A DNA stretch of 64,000 nucleotides from Betaproteobacteria bacterium (GCA_020621865.1 JAHRYW010000001.1:88071-152070); one strand, 5' to 3'; positions 11,134 through 20,296 are shown, counted from the first letter of the stretch. Translations and numbers: made by a program. The notes: generated from the sequence alone by a model not told the origin.

Positions 11134-12666
11134 ATGCACCCGGATTATCTCGAAAAAGTTCTCAACGCACAGGTTTACGATGTGGCCATCGAAACGCCAC
11201 TCGACCTGGCCGGCAACCTTTCCGCCCGGGTCGGCAACAAGATCAGCCTGAAGCGCGAGGACATGCAGCCGGTGTTCTCATTCAAGCTGCGCGGCGCCTA
11301 CAACAAGATCGCCAGCCTGTCGGCCGAAAAACTCAAGCGCGGCGTCATCTGCGCCTCGGCCGGCAACCACGCCCAGGGTGTTGCGCTGTCGGCGGCCAAG
11401 GTCGGCTGCCGCGCGGTCATCGTCATGCCGACCTCGACACCGGGCATCAAGATCGATGCCGTCAAGCGACGCGGCGGCGAGGTCGTGCTGCACGGCGATT
11501 CCTACGACGAGGCCTATGCCCACGCCCTCGAACTGGAAAAAACCGAGAAGCTGACCTTCGTTCATCCCTTCGACGATCCGGAGGTGATCGCCGGCCAGGG
11601 TACCGTGGCCATGGAAATTCTGCGCCAGCACTCGCGCCACAACGGGCCGATCACTGCCGTCTTCTGCGCCATCGGCGGCGGCGGGCTGGCGGCAGGGGTG
11701 GCCGCCTACATCAAGCGCCTGCGTCCGGAAATCAAGGTCATCGGGGTCGAGACCTTCGACGCCGATGCGATGAAACAGTCGCTGGCCGCCGGCAAGCGCG
11801 TCCGCCTAGACCAAGTCGGCCTGTTCGCCGACGGCACCGCCGTCAAGTTCGTTGGCGAGGAAACCTTCCGCCTATGCAAGGAATACCTCGACGAAGTGAT
11901 CCTGGTCGATACCGACGCTATCTGCGCGGCGATCAAGGATGTTTTCGAGGACACCCGCTCGATCCTTGAACCGGCCGGTGCACTGGCCGTGGCGGGCGCC
12001 AAGGAATACGCCCGCCAGCACAAGCTGAAGGACAAGAACCTGATCGCCGTCACCTCCGGCGCCAACATGAACTTCGACCGCCTGCGCTTCGTTGCCGAGC
12101 GCGCCGAATTCGGCGAGCAGCGCGAAGCGGTGTTCGCCGTCACGTTGCCGGAGAAGCCGGGCGCCTACAAGAAGTTCCTGTCCCTGATCGGCAAGCGCAA
12201 CGTCACCGAATTCAACTACCGCTACAACACGGCGTCGGAGGCCCATGTCTTCGTCGGCGTCCAGGTCGGCGACCGCAAGGAATCGCTGAAGCTGGTCGAC
12301 AGCCTGCAAAAGCACGGCTACCCGACGCTCGACCTGACCGATGACGAAATGGCCAAGAATCACATTCGCCACATGGTCGGCGGCCATGCGCCAGCGGTAT
12401 GCGAAAAAGGCCTGCACGAACTGCTCTACCGCTTCGAGTTCCCCGAGCGGCCGGGTGCCCTGATGAACTTCCTGACCCAGATGAGCGCCGGCTGGAACAT
12501 CAGCCTCTTCCACTACCGCAACCACGGCGCCGACTACGGCCGCGTGCTGGTCGGCATGCAGGTGCCGCCGGGCGAGATGAGCGAATTCAGAGCCTTCCTG
12601 AAGAACCTCGGCTATGCGCACTGGGACGAGAGCGAGAATCCGGCGTACAAACTGTTTCTCGGCTGA
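11134..12666 (+). CDS. ilvA: Threonine ammonia-lyase (threonine deaminase), biosynthetic
   Basis: PLP enzyme that converts L-threonine to 2-oxobutanoate and ammonia, the first step of isoleucine synthesis. 510 residues, the length of the biosynthetic form. The PLP lysine lies in SFKLRGAYNK (about residue 54), with the glycine-rich phosphate loop at IGGGGLAAGVA. Two ACT-like regulatory domains follow (about 330-415 and 425-500), consistent with isoleucine/valine feedback. ATG 11134 gives MHPDYLEKVL; the TTG 9 bases earlier is less likely. It is single, divergent from the YqaA-like gene and followed by a strong terminator. Confidence 0.96.
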   Translation: MHPDYLEKVLNAQVYDVAIETPLDLAGNLSARVGNKISLKREDMQPVFSFKLRGAYNKIASLSAEKLKRGVICASAGNHAQGVALSAAKVGCRAVIVMPTSTPGIKIDAVKRRGGEVVLHGDSYDEAYAHALELEKTEKLTFVHPFDDPEVIAGQGTVAMEILRQHSRHNGPITAVFCAIGGGGLAAGVAAYIKRLRPEIKVIGVETFDADAMKQSLAAGKRVRLDQVGLFADGTAVKFVGEETFRLCKEYLDEVILVDTDAICAAIKDVFEDTRSILEPAGALAVAGAKEYARQHKLKDKNLIAVTSGANMNFDRLRFVAERAEFGEQREAVFAVTLPEKPGAYKKFLSLIGKRNVTEFNYRYNTASEAHVFVGVQVGDRKESLKLVDSLQKHGYPTLDLTDDEMAKNHIRHMVGGHAPAVCEKGLHELLYRFEFPERPGALMNFLTQMSAGWNISLFHYRNHGADYGRVLVGMQVPPGEMSEFRAFLKNLGYAHWDESENPAYKLFLG

Positions 12667-12737
12667 CAGGCGCCAACAGTCGCCGAAAGCCCCGGTCAAA
12701 CGGGGCATCTGAGGCCAATGCCTACAACCAGCCCAAA

Positions 12738-12776
12738 AGAAAACGGATGAATCGTAGGATTCATCCGTTTTTTTCC
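12738..12776. terminator. Bidirectional intrinsic terminator after ilvA
   Basis: Perfect stem ACGGATGAATC / GATTCATCCGT with a four-base loop, flanked by an A run before and seven T residues after. It lies between convergent ilvA (stop 12666) and the PEP-CTERM gene (stop 12826), so it can serve both. Confidence 0.95.
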
Positions 12777-12825
12777 ATCGACAACCGGGCTGACTCTTCA
12801 GCCTGGTTGACCGTGGTTCAGTCGA

Positions 12826-13503
12826 TTACTGCTGCTTGCGGCGACGGGAAGCAGCCAGGCCGGCCAGGCCGAGGCCAAGCAGGGCCAGGGAGGCGGGTTC
12901 CGGCACGTTGTTGGGATCGCCCGGATCATTTTCCGAACGGCCGAAACGCAGGTCGTCGAAGGCCAGGATGTCGTTGGTCGCGTTGAACGTGACGCTGGAA
13001 ATCATCTGACCGAAGTCGATGAAGCCGAAGAAGGCGCCACCACCATTAATCGAGGACGGCATGTTGAGAATCTGGGTAACCGACGAGCCGTCAACATAAA
13101 CGATGGTCTGTTGCGGAACCAGGTCGGTCTGCAGGCCATTGACGTAGAACCCGAAGGCGTCGACCGGATTGGTGAAGCTGAAGGTCACCGAACCGCCAAC
13201 CACGCTGCGGAAGGAACCGGTACCGGTCGTGGTATCGAAACCGCACAGCGCGCCGCAACCGGAGTTGTTGGTCGTGGTGCCACCGGTGATGGTCAGGTTG
13301 GCCGGCAGCGGGGATTCGAAATCAACGGTATTCAGGGCACCGGCAACAGCCAGAAACTGAGCGGCAGCAGCGGTCGAATTGACCATTTGCGCCAGCGAGG
13401 ACACGTTGTTGTCCGAACCCAGATAGGTGACAGGAGCAGCTTGAGCTGCCAGGCAGGCGCTCGACAGCAATCCCGCAACGGCAAGTTTAGTTTTGATCGA
13501 CAT
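12826..13503 (-). CDS. PEP-CTERM sorting domain protein
   Basis: Exported protein of 225 residues. It has a signal peptide (KTKLAVAGLLSSACLAAQA, cut after about residue 22), a serine/threonine/asparagine-rich body, and the C-terminal sorting signal VPEPASLALLGLGLAGLA followed by a basic tail (SRRRKQQ). Such proteins are processed by exosortase and are typical of exopolysaccharide-producing Gram-negatives. The body has a beta-rich pattern with one cysteine pair (CGALC). A good AGGAG box precedes ATG 13503. The exosortase is not in the window. Function beyond surface or secreted location is unknown. Confidence 0.9.
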   Translation of the reverse strand: MSIKTKLAVAGLLSSACLAAQAAPVTYLGSDNNVSSLAQMVNSTAAAAQFLAVAGALNTVDFESPLPANLTITGGTTTNNSGCGALCGFDTTTGTGSFRSVVGGSVTFSFTNPVDAFGFYVNGLQTDLVPQQTIVYVDGSSVTQILNMPSSINGGGAFFGFIDFGQMISSVTFNATNDILAFDDLRFGRSENDPGDPNNVPEPASLALLGLGLAGLAASRRRKQQ

Positions 13504-13578
13504 AATGGTTTCTCCTAGATTGATCGCCTGGAAATTGCAGCGGCTGTCTCAGAAGAGCAACGAACGTACCAGAGAAAC

Positions 13579-13595
13579 ATTTACACGTATTTACA
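13579..13595 (-). promoter_or_regulatory. Direct repeat upstream of the PEP-CTERM gene
   Basis: ATTTACA occurs twice, ten bases apart (13579-13585 and 13589-13595), about 80 bases upstream of the PEP-CTERM start in an otherwise featureless, less GC-rich leader. One-turn spacing of identical heptamers suggests a regulator binding site or a promoter element. This is inference only. Confidence 0.35.
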
Positions 13596-13713
13596 ACAAC
13601 TTGGCTAACACCCAGGGTGCCCCCCTGCATCAACTGTAAAGGGCTCCGACACAATGCACGGGCAATCAAGCGCCAGACGGCCGGCGCAAGTTTGCGCCGG
13701 CCACTCCCGGACA

Positions 13714-13750
13714 AATGCTACGGTCGGCCCCAAAAAACGGCAAAAATCAG
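13714..13750 (+). repeat. Uptake-signal-like repeat (best intergenic copy)
   Basis: Exact core ATGCTACGGTC (13715-13725), then GGCCCC, AAAAAA, CGGC and AAAAAT. The two A tracts start ten bases apart and the first begins seven bases after the core. It lies in the gap between the unknown secreted protein (stop 13792) and the PEP-CTERM gene start. Confidence 0.85.
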
Positions 13751-13791
13751 AAAAACCGGAGCCGACGAACACATGAGGCCTGACAGCCCGC

Positions 13792-14787
13792 TTACTTGAC
13801 TGCGCCTGCCACCTTGGCGACCTCGGCGTTGAATCCTCGGACGCCGTTCAGGATGCCGGCGGTGTAGGCATCGCGGTCGATGCTAAGCTGGTATTCGCCC
13901 GAACTTTTCTGAATGCTGCCCGTCCCGGTCAGCGCGCCAAGTACCGAACTCAAGACATTGGCGGCTTGCGGCGTGGTATCGGCCGTTTTTTCCAGAACGC
14001 CCGCCTTTTCGGTTACGTTGATCGCCTGTTCCTTGGTCGCCACCCCGGGGATGCCGCTCATCATTCGCACCTTGGGGGCGCCCATCCAATGGGCGTTGGC
14101 AGTGAGCAGATTCATCCCGGGCGCCACGTTTGCCTCGGCGGAAACGCTGTTGTAGCCGCGATTTCCCTCGGCCCAGGCCTGCGGTGCGACAAAGGTGTAA
14201 TGCGGAATGATGAGAGTTGCATCCGTGATCTTCGACTTGCCGCCGCTGATGAATTCCGAGAATTTGCCGCCAACGAAACCACTGGCAAAGAGTTGCTCGT
14301 CGCTTGGCGCCGCGGTGACGAAGTTGTTACCGCCCTGCGAAGACACCGGCAGGCCGAGCGATCCGGTGGTCGTATCGCGTGCCGCCCCCTTGATCAGGTC
14401 GGAATCGCGGATGTCGGCATAGGTCAGCACCTTGTAACCGGCCTGGCGCATCTGGGCGATGAAATCGTCGTAAGCTGCCTTGGCCAGGCCTTGCGCGAGC
14501 GCCTTGTCCAACCCCTGGACACGATAGCTGGCGCTGGCGCCGGCCGACCCCGAACCACGCTGGAACATGCCGGCCTGCTTGACGGCCGAAACTCGCCCGT
14601 CGGTCAGTAGCGTGACGTAGGCCGTCGGCACAACGATGGTCTTGTTGTAGTCGAGCAGATCCTCGGGATTGACGGCATTGATGTTGAACACCGGCTTGAC
14701 GGTTTCGGTCGTCTGCGCCTGAACAGGCGCTGCCAGCAGGGCAGCCGCGAAAGCCAGCGCGGACAGACGAAGTTTGGCGTAGGACAT
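13792..14787 (-). CDS. Secreted protein of unknown family
   Basis: 331 residues with a clear signal peptide (LRLSALAFAAALLAAPVQAQ, cut about residue 25). I do not recognise the family. The body looks globular, with a YDDFIAQMRQAGYKVLTYADIRDS segment, a long mixed region (ATLIIPHYTFVAPQAWAEGN) and a terminal helix. There are no cysteines, so disulfides are not expected, and no lipobox or transmembrane anchor. It has a strong GGAGGG box before ATG 14787. It is co-directional with the PEP-CTERM gene but separated by 288 bases, so the two need not be one operon. Confidence 0.8.
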   Translation of the reverse strand: MSYAKLRLSALAFAAALLAAPVQAQTTETVKPVFNINAVNPEDLLDYNKTIVVPTAYVTLLTDGRVSAVKQAGMFQRGSGSAGASASYRVQGLDKALAQGLAKAAYDDFIAQMRQAGYKVLTYADIRDSDLIKGAARDTTTGSLGLPVSSQGGNNFVTAAPSDEQLFASGFVGGKFSEFISGGKSKITDATLIIPHYTFVAPQAWAEGNRGYNSVSAEANVAPGMNLLTANAHWMGAPKVRMMSGIPGVATKEQAINVTEKAGVLEKTADTTPQAANVLSSVLGALTGTGSIQKSSGEYQLSIDRDAYTAGILNGVRGFNAEVAKVAGAVK

Positions 14788-15050
14788 TATTACCCTCCAG
14801 AAAAATGGCGCGCAGATTGTGGACGATCCCGTGCCCTCTCACAACCGTCGCACAGGTAGCGGCAGCTTGCCGGGGCCATGCAGGTCGGACGCCAAAAAGC
14901 AATGAACCGTCCCGCGAGCACCCAGTCAAAGCTCCGTATATTCCTTCGGCATGGGCGGCAACATCTATCGGCGATGGCCAGGCAAACAGCTCAACGCCGC
15001 CGCGCCAAACGATTCCGTATCCGCCCGCCACCCTTTTCCCAGGAGAAATC

Positions 15051-15437
15051 ATGGCTGCCAACCCCGTTGTCTGGTTTGAAATCTACGTCCAGGACATGGC
15101 CCGCGCCAAGGCGTTCTACGAGGCCGTCTTCGAGTGTCAGCTCAGCCCCTTGGGCAATCCGGACGCAGCGTCCTTCCCCGGCATGGAGATGCAGGCCTTC
15201 CCGTCGTCGATGGAGCAGTACGGGGCGACGGGCACCCTGGTCAAGATGCCCGGCTGTCCTTCCGGCGGGAGCACCCTGGTCTATTTCGCCTGCGCCGATT
15301 GCGGCGTCGAGGCGGCACGGGCCGCGGCGAGCGGCGGCAGCATTTTCAAACCGAAGATGTCCATCGCGCCGCACGGCTTCATTGCCCTGGTCAATGACAC
15401 CGAGGGCAACCTGATCGGGCTGCATTCGATGGCTTAG
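15051..15437 (+). CDS. VOC (glyoxalase/bleomycin-resistance fold) protein
   Basis: 128 residues, one vicinal-oxygen-chelate domain built from two babb-type modules. The N-terminus NPVVWFEIYVQDMARAKAFYEAVF and the C-terminus HGFIALVNDTEGNLIGLHS are typical of the YdcJ/CFP32-like branch. AGGAG lies 7 bases before ATG 15051. It stands alone, 263 bases after the divergent secreted-protein gene. The usual activity in the fold is metal-dependent isomerisation or lyase chemistry; the substrate cannot be told. Confidence 0.85.
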   Translation: MAANPVVWFEIYVQDMARAKAFYEAVFECQLSPLGNPDAASFPGMEMQAFPSSMEQYGATGTLVKMPGCPSGGSTLVYFACADCGVEAARAAASGGSIFKPKMSIAPHGFIALVNDTEGNLIGLHSMA

Positions 15438-15520
15438 TCCGGTTCCCGGCCGGCGTGGATCAGCTTCACCCTACCACCCACTTAATTCTTTTTGGTTATA
15501 TTTTTGTAAATATCAATTCT

Positions 15521-15549
15521 TTTACAGAATAACCGAACCTCCCTAGACT
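15521..15549 (+). promoter_or_regulatory. Sigma-70-type promoter of the sulfate-binding protein gene
   Basis: TTTACA at 15521-15526 and TAGACT at 15544-15549 are separated by exactly 17 bases, in an AT-rich stretch of otherwise GC-rich DNA. An imperfect dyad with outer arms GGTTAT (15494-15499) and ATAACC (15529-15534) overlaps the -35 region and could be a LysR-type (CysB-like) site; the regulator is inferred from the sulfur context only. Confidence 0.55.
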
Positions 15550-15584
15550 CCAGTCATCCCCAATTTATTTCAAATGACTGGAGT
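15547..15584. repeat. 11-bp inverted repeat covering the -10 box and ribosome site
   Basis: ACTCCAGTCAT (15547-15557) and ATGACTGGAGT (15574-15584) are perfect inverted arms separated by 16 bases of AT-rich DNA. The right arm contains the GGAG ribosome-binding site of the sulfate-binding protein gene, and the left arm overlaps the predicted -10 box. It could act as a DNA operator or, if transcription starts further upstream, as an RNA hairpin hiding the ribosome site. Confidence 0.7.
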
Positions 15585-15589
15585 TCCCC

Positions 15590-16579
15590 ATGCGCAAATT
15601 TGGCCTTTTTTTGGCACTGACCGTAGCATTCGGCAGCGCCGTCGCTCAAACCTCGCTGCTCAACGTCTCCTACGACCCGACCCGCGAGCTGTACAAGGAT
15701 TACAACGCCGCTTTCGCCAAACACTGGCAGGCGAAGACCGGGCAGGTAGTCAATTTCCGCCAGTCGCACGGCGGCTCCGGCAAGCAGGCGATGGCCGTGC
15801 GCGACGGGTTGGAGGCCGATGTGGTGACGCTGGCGCTGGCCTACGACATCGATGCGCTGGTCGAGCGCAACCTGATCCCGGCCGACTGGCAGACGCGCTT
15901 CCCGCACAATTCCTCGCCTTACACCTCGACCATCGTCTTCCTGGTCCGCAAGGGCAACCCGAAGGGCATCAAGGACTGGGGCGACCTGGCCAAACCAGGC
16001 GTCGCCGTGATCACGCCCAATCCCAAGACCTCCGGCGGCGCGCGCTGGAACTACCTGGCGGCCTGGGCCTGGGCGCTGAAACAGCCGGGCGGCAACGAGC
16101 AGAAGGCCAAGGAGTTGGTCACGGCGATTTTCAAGAACGTGCCGGTGCTTGATTCCGGCGCCCGCGGCTCGACCACCACCTTCGTCGAACGCGGCCTCGG
16201 CGACGTGCTGATCGCCTGGGAAAACGAGGCGCAACTGGCGGTCAACGAAATTGGCAGGGACAAGTTCGAGATCGTCGCCCCCAGCCTGTCCATCCTCGCC
16301 GAGCCGCCGGTCGCCGTGGTCGACAAGGTGGCCGAGAAGCACGGCACGCGGCTGACCGCGCAGGCCTACCTCGACTACCTCTATTCGGAAGAAGGGCAGA
16401 ACATCGCTGCCAAGCATTACTACCGGCCGCGCGACGCCAAGGTGGCAGCCAAGTACGCCGCACAGTTTCCGAAACTGAAGCTGGTGACCATTGCCGACAC
16501 CTTCGGCGGCTGGCAGAAGGCGCAGAAGGCTCACTTTGCCGATGGCGGCAGCTTCGACCAGATTTACCTGAAAAAGTAG
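15590..16579 (+). CDS. Sulfate/thiosulfate ABC transporter substrate-binding protein
   Basis: Periplasmic sulfate-binding protein of the Sbp/CysP family, 329 residues. The signal peptide is at 1-19 ([14 protein letters not shown]). Family marks are [28 protein letters not shown] and [16 protein letters not shown], which bind the oxyanion. GGAG lies 7 bases before ATG 15590. No permease or ATPase subunit (CysTWA) is nearby, so the rest of the transporter must be elsewhere; the sulfur link is kept by cysK and a C-S lyase downstream. A repeat copy (15592-15630) forms the start of the gene, its core encoding TVA inside the signal peptide. Confidence 0.93.
   Translation: MRKFGLFLALTVAFGSAVAQTSLLNVSYDPTRELYKDYNAAFAKHWQAKTGQVVNFRQSHGGSGKQAMAVRDGLEADVVTLALAYDIDALVERNLIPADWQTRFPHNSSPYTSTIVFLVRKGNPKGIKDWGDLAKPGVAVITPNPKTSGGARWNYLAAWAWALKQPGGNEQKAKELVTAIFKNVPVLDSGARGSTTTFVERGLGDVLIAWENEAQLAVNEIGRDKFEIVAPSLSILAEPPVAVVDKVAEKHGTRLTAQAYLDYLYSEEGQNIAAKHYYRPRDAKVAAKYAAQFPKLKLVTIADTFGGWQKAQKAHFADGGSFDQIYLKK
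15592..15630 (-). repeat. Uptake-signal-like repeat in signal-peptide codons
   Basis: Exact core on the minus strand (complement of 15619-15629), followed in that orientation by AGTGCC, AAAAAAA, GGCC and AAATTT. It covers codons 2-14 of the sulfate-binding protein, where the hydrophobic signal peptide tolerates its Phe and Leu codons. Confidence 0.85.
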
Positions 16580-16588
16580 GGGACGAGC

Positions 16589-17407
16589 ATGCCGCTGACC
16601 GACCTGATCCGCTATTTCAATGTTGCCGACACCGGCGGCGAAAGCTCGCTCTACCTGGACGGCAAGCGGGCCGCCGCCTGGCATGGCGGCCTGCATCTCG
16701 GCTCGCTGTTCCAGCCCATCGTCGATCTCCGGCATGAGCGGGTGGTCGGGCATCAGGCGCGGCTCGTCGCCCGCCGCCAGGACGGCACCGCGGTCAGCGC
16801 CGAAGCGGCCTACGCGGCCTGTGAAACGGCGGAATCGGTCGTCCACTTCGACCGTCTGTGCCGAACGCTGCACGCGCTGAACTTCCTGGCCCAGCAGCAA
16901 CAGGCCGGCGGCTACCTGCAACTGGCCGTCCATCCGCGCCACCTGCTGGCCGTGCAGAACCAGCACGGCCTGGTCTATGAGGCGATCCTCAAGCGCTGCG
17001 GCCTGGCAGCGCAGGATATCGTGCTGCAGATCGACGCCGCGCTGGCCGACGGCCACGGCCGACTGGACGAGGCACTGGCCAATTACCGACAACGCGGCTA
17101 TCGCCTGGCGCTGGCCGGGCAGGGTGCAAACTGGCCGGAGGCAAGCGCGCTGGCCCTGGCCCCCGACATCGTTCAACTACCCCGCTTGCCGGCCGACCGG
17201 CAGCGCCTACCCGGCGCCAGCCTGATTGAACTGACCGGCGTCGATAGCGGCCAAATCTACGAACAAGCCCGTGCCGCCGGGATCGACCTGGCGCAGGGCG
17301 CGCTATCCGGCAGCCCGCAGCCCGATTGCCGCCCCACCCACGACAGGGGCAGAGTCGCCTACAATTCGGCATCACTTTCCGGAGTCCGCCATGAAAATCG
17401 CCAATAA
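16589..17407 (+). CDS. Degenerate EAL-domain protein
   Basis: 272 residues, most of it an EAL-like (c-di-GMP phosphodiesterase) domain in which the catalytic signature is lost: the expected EAL segment reads GHQARLVAR after [14 protein letters not shown], and downstream metal-ligand motifs are not recognisable. It is probably a non-enzymatic c-di-GMP or protein-binding domain. Nine bases separate it from the sulfate-binding gene, and its end overlaps the cysK start by 17 bases, so it appears co-transcribed with sulfur genes. The function is inference. Confidence 0.75.
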   Translation: MPLTDLIRYFNVADTGGESSLYLDGKRAAAWHGGLHLGSLFQPIVDLRHERVVGHQARLVARRQDGTAVSAEAAYAACETAESVVHFDRLCRTLHALNFLAQQQQAGGYLQLAVHPRHLLAVQNQHGLVYEAILKRCGLAAQDIVLQIDAALADGHGRLDEALANYRQRGYRLALAGQGANWPEASALALAPDIVQLPRLPADRQRLPGASLIELTGVDSGQIYEQARAAGIDLAQGALSGSPQPDCRPTHDRGRVAYNSASLSGVRHENRQ

Positions 17408-18323
17408 CGTTACCGAACTGGTCGGCAATACCCCGCTGGTCAAGCTCAACCGCATTACCGAAGGGGCCGGCGCCACTGTCGCCGCCAAGCTGGAGTTCTT
17501 CAACCCCGGCCACAGCGTCAAGGACCGCATCGCGGTCGCCATGCTCGACGCCGCCATTGCGGCCGGCAAGATCGGCCCGGACACCGTGGTGCTGGAGCCG
17601 ACTTCCGGCAACACCGGCATCGGCCTGGCCATGGTCTGCGCGGCGCGCGGCATCAAGTGTGCCTTCACCATGCCCGAGACGATGAGCCGCGAGCGCAAGC
17701 TGCTGCTCAAGGCCTACGGCGCCGAACTGATCCTGACCCCCGGCCCCGATGGCATGGGCGGCGCCATCGGCAAGGCCAAGGCGCTGGCCGAGGCCGATCC
17801 GAAGTACTTCATCCCGCAGCAGTTCGAGAACCCGGCCAATCCGGAAGTGCACCGCAACACGACGGCCGAGGAAGTCTGGCGCGATACCGACGGCCAGGTC
17901 GACATCTTCGTCTCCGGTGTCGGCACCGGCGGCACCGTGACCGGGGTCGGCGAAGTGCTCAAGGCCCGCAAACCGGGCGTCCAGATCGTCGCCGTCGAAC
18001 CCGATGCCTCGCCGGTACTGTCCGGCGGCCAGAAGGGCCCGCACCCGATCCAGGGCATCGGCGCCGGCTTCGTGCCGGCCGTACTCAACACCGCCATCTA
18101 CGACGAGGTGATCCGCGTCAAGAACGACGACGCCTTCGCCATCGCCCGCCGCATGGCGACCGAGGAAGGCCTGCTCGTCGGCATCTCCTCCGGTGCCGCC
18201 ACCTGGGCCGCGCTCGAACTGGCCAAGCGCCCGGAAAACGCCGGCAAGCTGATCGTCGTCATCATCCCGTCGTTCGGTGAACGCTACCTGTCGACCGCGT
18301 TGTTCCAGAACCTGGAAGTTTGA
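17391..18323 (+). CDS. cysK: Cysteine synthase A (O-acetylserine sulfhydrylase)
   Basis: PLP enzyme making L-cysteine from O-acetyl-L-serine and sulfide, 310 residues. The PLP lysine is K44 in GHSVKDRI, the substrate loop is [12 protein letters not shown], and the phosphate loop is [12 protein letters not shown]. The protein ends [17 protein letters not shown], as CysK proteins commonly do. GGAG is 6 bases before ATG 17391. It lies between the EAL-like protein and the PatB-like lyase with overlapping ends, forming a sulfur-assimilation cluster with the upstream sulfate-binding protein. Confidence 0.95.
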   Translation: MKIANNVTELVGNTPLVKLNRITEGAGATVAAKLEFFNPGHSVKDRIAVAMLDAAIAAGKIGPDTVVLEPTSGNTGIGLAMVCAARGIKCAFTMPETMSRERKLLLKAYGAELILTPGPDGMGGAIGKAKALAEADPKYFIPQQFENPANPEVHRNTTAEEVWRDTDGQVDIFVSGVGTGGTVTGVGEVLKARKPGVQIVAVEPDASPVLSGGQKGPHPIQGIGAGFVPAVLNTAIYDEVIRVKNDDAFAIARRMATEEGLLVGISSGAATWAALELAKRPENAGKLIVVIIPSFGERYLSTALFQNLEV

Positions 18324-19450
18324 GCGCTTTCGACACTCCGCTCGACCGGCGCGACTCCGACTCCATCAAATGGGGCAAGTACGCCGGTCGCGACGTGCTG
18401 CCGCTGTGGGTGGCCGACATGGATTTCGCCGCACCGCCCCCGGTGCTGGCCGCCCTGCATCAGCGCATCGAGCACGGCATCTTCGGCTACGGCGGCCCCT
18501 GGCCATCGCTGACGGAGTCAGTATTCGCTCACCTTGAAAGCGAGTACGAATGGCGCATCGAGCCGGAATGGATCGTCTGGCTGCCGGGCCTGGTCACCGG
18601 GCTGAACGTTGCCTGCCGGGCCGTCGACGGCGACGTGCTGACGGCAACACCGATCTACCCGCCCTTCCTGTCGGCGCCGCATTTCTCAGGCCGCAAGCTG
18701 AATCGTGTCGAACTGGCCAACACCGACGGCCGCTGGCATTTCGATCAACTTGCCCTGAACCAGGCGGCGAGCGCAGCCTCGCGGCTGTTCCTGCTCTGCC
18801 ACCCGCACAACCCGGTCGGCCGCTGCTGGCGCCGGGACGAACTGCTCGATCTGGCGGCCTTTGCCGAAGCCCACGACCTGATCGTCTGCTCCGACGAAAT
18901 CCACTGCGGCCTGATCCTCGACGCCGACCGGCGCCACATCCCGTTCGCCAGCCTGTCTCCAGAGATCGCCCAGCGGACGATCACGCTGATGGCGCCGTCC
19001 AAGACCTTCAACATCCCCGGTCTCGGCTGCGCCTTCGCGGTCATTGCCGACCCGGGCTTGCGCCGCCGCTTCGAACGCGCGATGGCCGGCATCGTGCCGC
19101 ACGTGAATGTGCTCGGGCTGGCCGCCTGCGAAGCCGCCTACCGCGACTGCGCCGACTGGCACCGCGAACTGATCGCCTACCTGGCCGGCAACCGCGACCG
19201 GGTGAATGCTACGGTCAGTGGCAAAAAACGGCTAAAAATGAATTTTGTCGAAGCCACCTACCTGGCCTGGATCGAGGTCCGCGAACTCGGCCTGGCCAAC
19301 CCCGCCGCGCACTTCGAAGCGCACGGACTGGGTCTGTCGGACGGCGCCGACTTCGGCGCTCCGGGCTGGCTGCGGCTCAACTTCGGCTGCCCGCGCAGCA
19401 CGCTGGACGAAGCCTTGCACCGGCTGGAAAGAGGCTGCGACGCCGCATGA
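18320..19450 (+). CDS. MalY/PatB family aminotransferase (probable C-S lyase)
   Basis: Fold-type I PLP enzyme of 376 residues, in the group that includes MalY and PatB and often acts as cystathionine beta-lyase (cysteine conjugates to pyruvate, ammonia and thiol). The PLP lysine is K228 in [12 protein letters not shown]-terminal marks are [11 protein letters not shown] and GIFGYGG. TTG 18320 is the start and overlaps the cysK stop (TTGA), implying coupling. Residues about 296-308 ([13 protein letters not shown]) are encoded by a repeat copy, in a loop just before the conserved ATYLAW strand. Confidence 0.88.
   Translation: MSAFDTPLDRRDSDSIKWGKYAGRDVLPLWVADMDFAAPPPVLAALHQRIEHGIFGYGGPWPSLTESVFAHLESEYEWRIEPEWIVWLPGLVTGLNVACRAVDGDVLTATPIYPPFLSAPHFSGRKLNRVELANTDGRWHFDQLALNQAASAASRLFLLCHPHNPVGRCWRRDELLDLAAFAEAHDLIVCSDEIHCGLILDADRRHIPFASLSPEIAQRTITLMAPSKTFNIPGLGCAFAVIADPGLRRRFERAMAGIVPHVNVLGLAACEAAYRDCADWHRELIAYLAGNRDRVNATVSGKKRLKMNFVEATYLAWIEVRELGLANPAAHFEAHGLGLSDGADFGAPGWLRLNFGCPRSTLDEALHRLERGCDAA
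19205..19240 (+). repeat. Uptake-signal-like repeat inside the PatB-like gene
   Basis: Exact core (19206-19216), then AGTGGC, AAAAAA, CGGCT and AAAAAT, with a further AATTTT just after. It is one of the best copies, with both A tracts intact although it is translated (N-A-T-V, then K-K and K-M). Confidence 0.88.
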
Positions 19451-19731
19451 GTCCCTACGCCCTGACCGTGCTTTGCCTCTGTTTCGCCATCGTCGCGCAA
19501 ACCCTCGCCACCCTGGCCGCGCTGCGGGCAACCTTGCGCCCGCCCTACCGCCGGGCCTGGCTGGCGCTGACCATCGCCTCCAGCCTGCTCGCCCTGCACC
19601 ACGGCTTCACACTGGAATTGACCAGTTCCACCGGGCTCTACGACCTGCCGCGGGCGGCACTTGGCGCCATCGTCTCGACCCTGCTCGCCCTCGGTATCGT
19701 CGGCCTCGGCCGCGAAACCGGGCAAGGCTGA
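19447..19731 (+). CDS. Small membrane protein, unknown
   Basis: 94 residues with three likely transmembrane segments (about 4-25, 36-52 and 66-86). I recognise no family. ATG 19447 overlaps the PatB-like stop (ATGA), so it is the last gene of the sulfur cluster by position. It is convergent with the TlpA-like gene (stop 19742), with only ten bases between. Confidence 0.7.
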   Translation: MSPYALTVLCLCFAIVAQTLATLAALRATLRPPYRRAWLALTIASSLLALHHGFTLELTSSTGLYDLPRAALGAIVSTLLALGIVGLGRETGQG

Positions 19732-19741
19732 AAACGGCCGC

Positions 19742-20296
19742 TCAGGCCTTGAGCAATAGGCGGATCAGCCCAATCACGTCGGCGTCATCGAATTCACGAC
19801 CGCCGACCGCGCGGTAGGCAAGGCGCCCCTGGCGATCGACCAGCAGCGTGGTCGGCACACCCTTGACCGGCCAACTGGCCATCGCTTTTGAGTCGTGGTC
19901 GAACAGCATCGGATAAGCCGGGTTGCCGGCAAAGTCGAACACGGTATCGACGTCTTCGCCGATATTGACCGACAGGATCTCGAAGGCCTCGCCGGACAGC
20001 TTCTTTTTCAGGCGGCTCAGCGAGGGCAGTTCCTGGCGGCAGGGCGGACACCAGGTCGCCCAAAAATTGACCAGCACCACCTTGCCGCGATAAGCGGCCA
20101 GGTCGACCGGCTTGCCATCGGCGTCGGGCAGGCGCAGCGGCGGTGCCGCCGGCGTGCCGGCCACGGCGGTCATGCCGCGGCCCTGGGCCAGGGCGAGCCG
20201 GGGCCAGGCGGCCACGCCACCAAGGGCGGCCAGCGCCGCCAGGATGCGCCGGCGCTCAGTTGGCAGCACAGGCAAGCTTGTCGACGACGATTTCAT
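19742..20296 (-). CDS. TlpA-like exported thioredoxin
   Basis: Periplasmic thiol-disulfide protein, 184 residues. A Tat-like or Sec-like N-terminus (ERRRILAALAALGG) precedes a TlpA/ResA-type domain with the active site WATWCPPC (C83, C86) and the cis-proline at KGVPTTLLVD. ATG 20296 has GGGGGAGA six bases upstream and overlaps the end of the preceding gene by about 40 bases; the in-frame start further up is less likely. It is the last gene of the SoxYZ-like operon and may supply or remove electrons from its carrier cysteine, which is inference. Confidence 0.85.
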   Translation of the reverse strand: MKSSSTSLPVLPTERRRILAALAALGGVAAWPRLALAQGRGMTAVAGTPAAPPLRLPDADGKPVDLAAYRGKVVLVNFWATWCPPCRQELPSLSRLKKKLSGEAFEILSVNIGEDVDTVFDFAGNPAYPMLFDHDSKAMASWPVKGVPTTLLVDRQGRLAYRAVGGREFDDADVIGLIRLLLKA

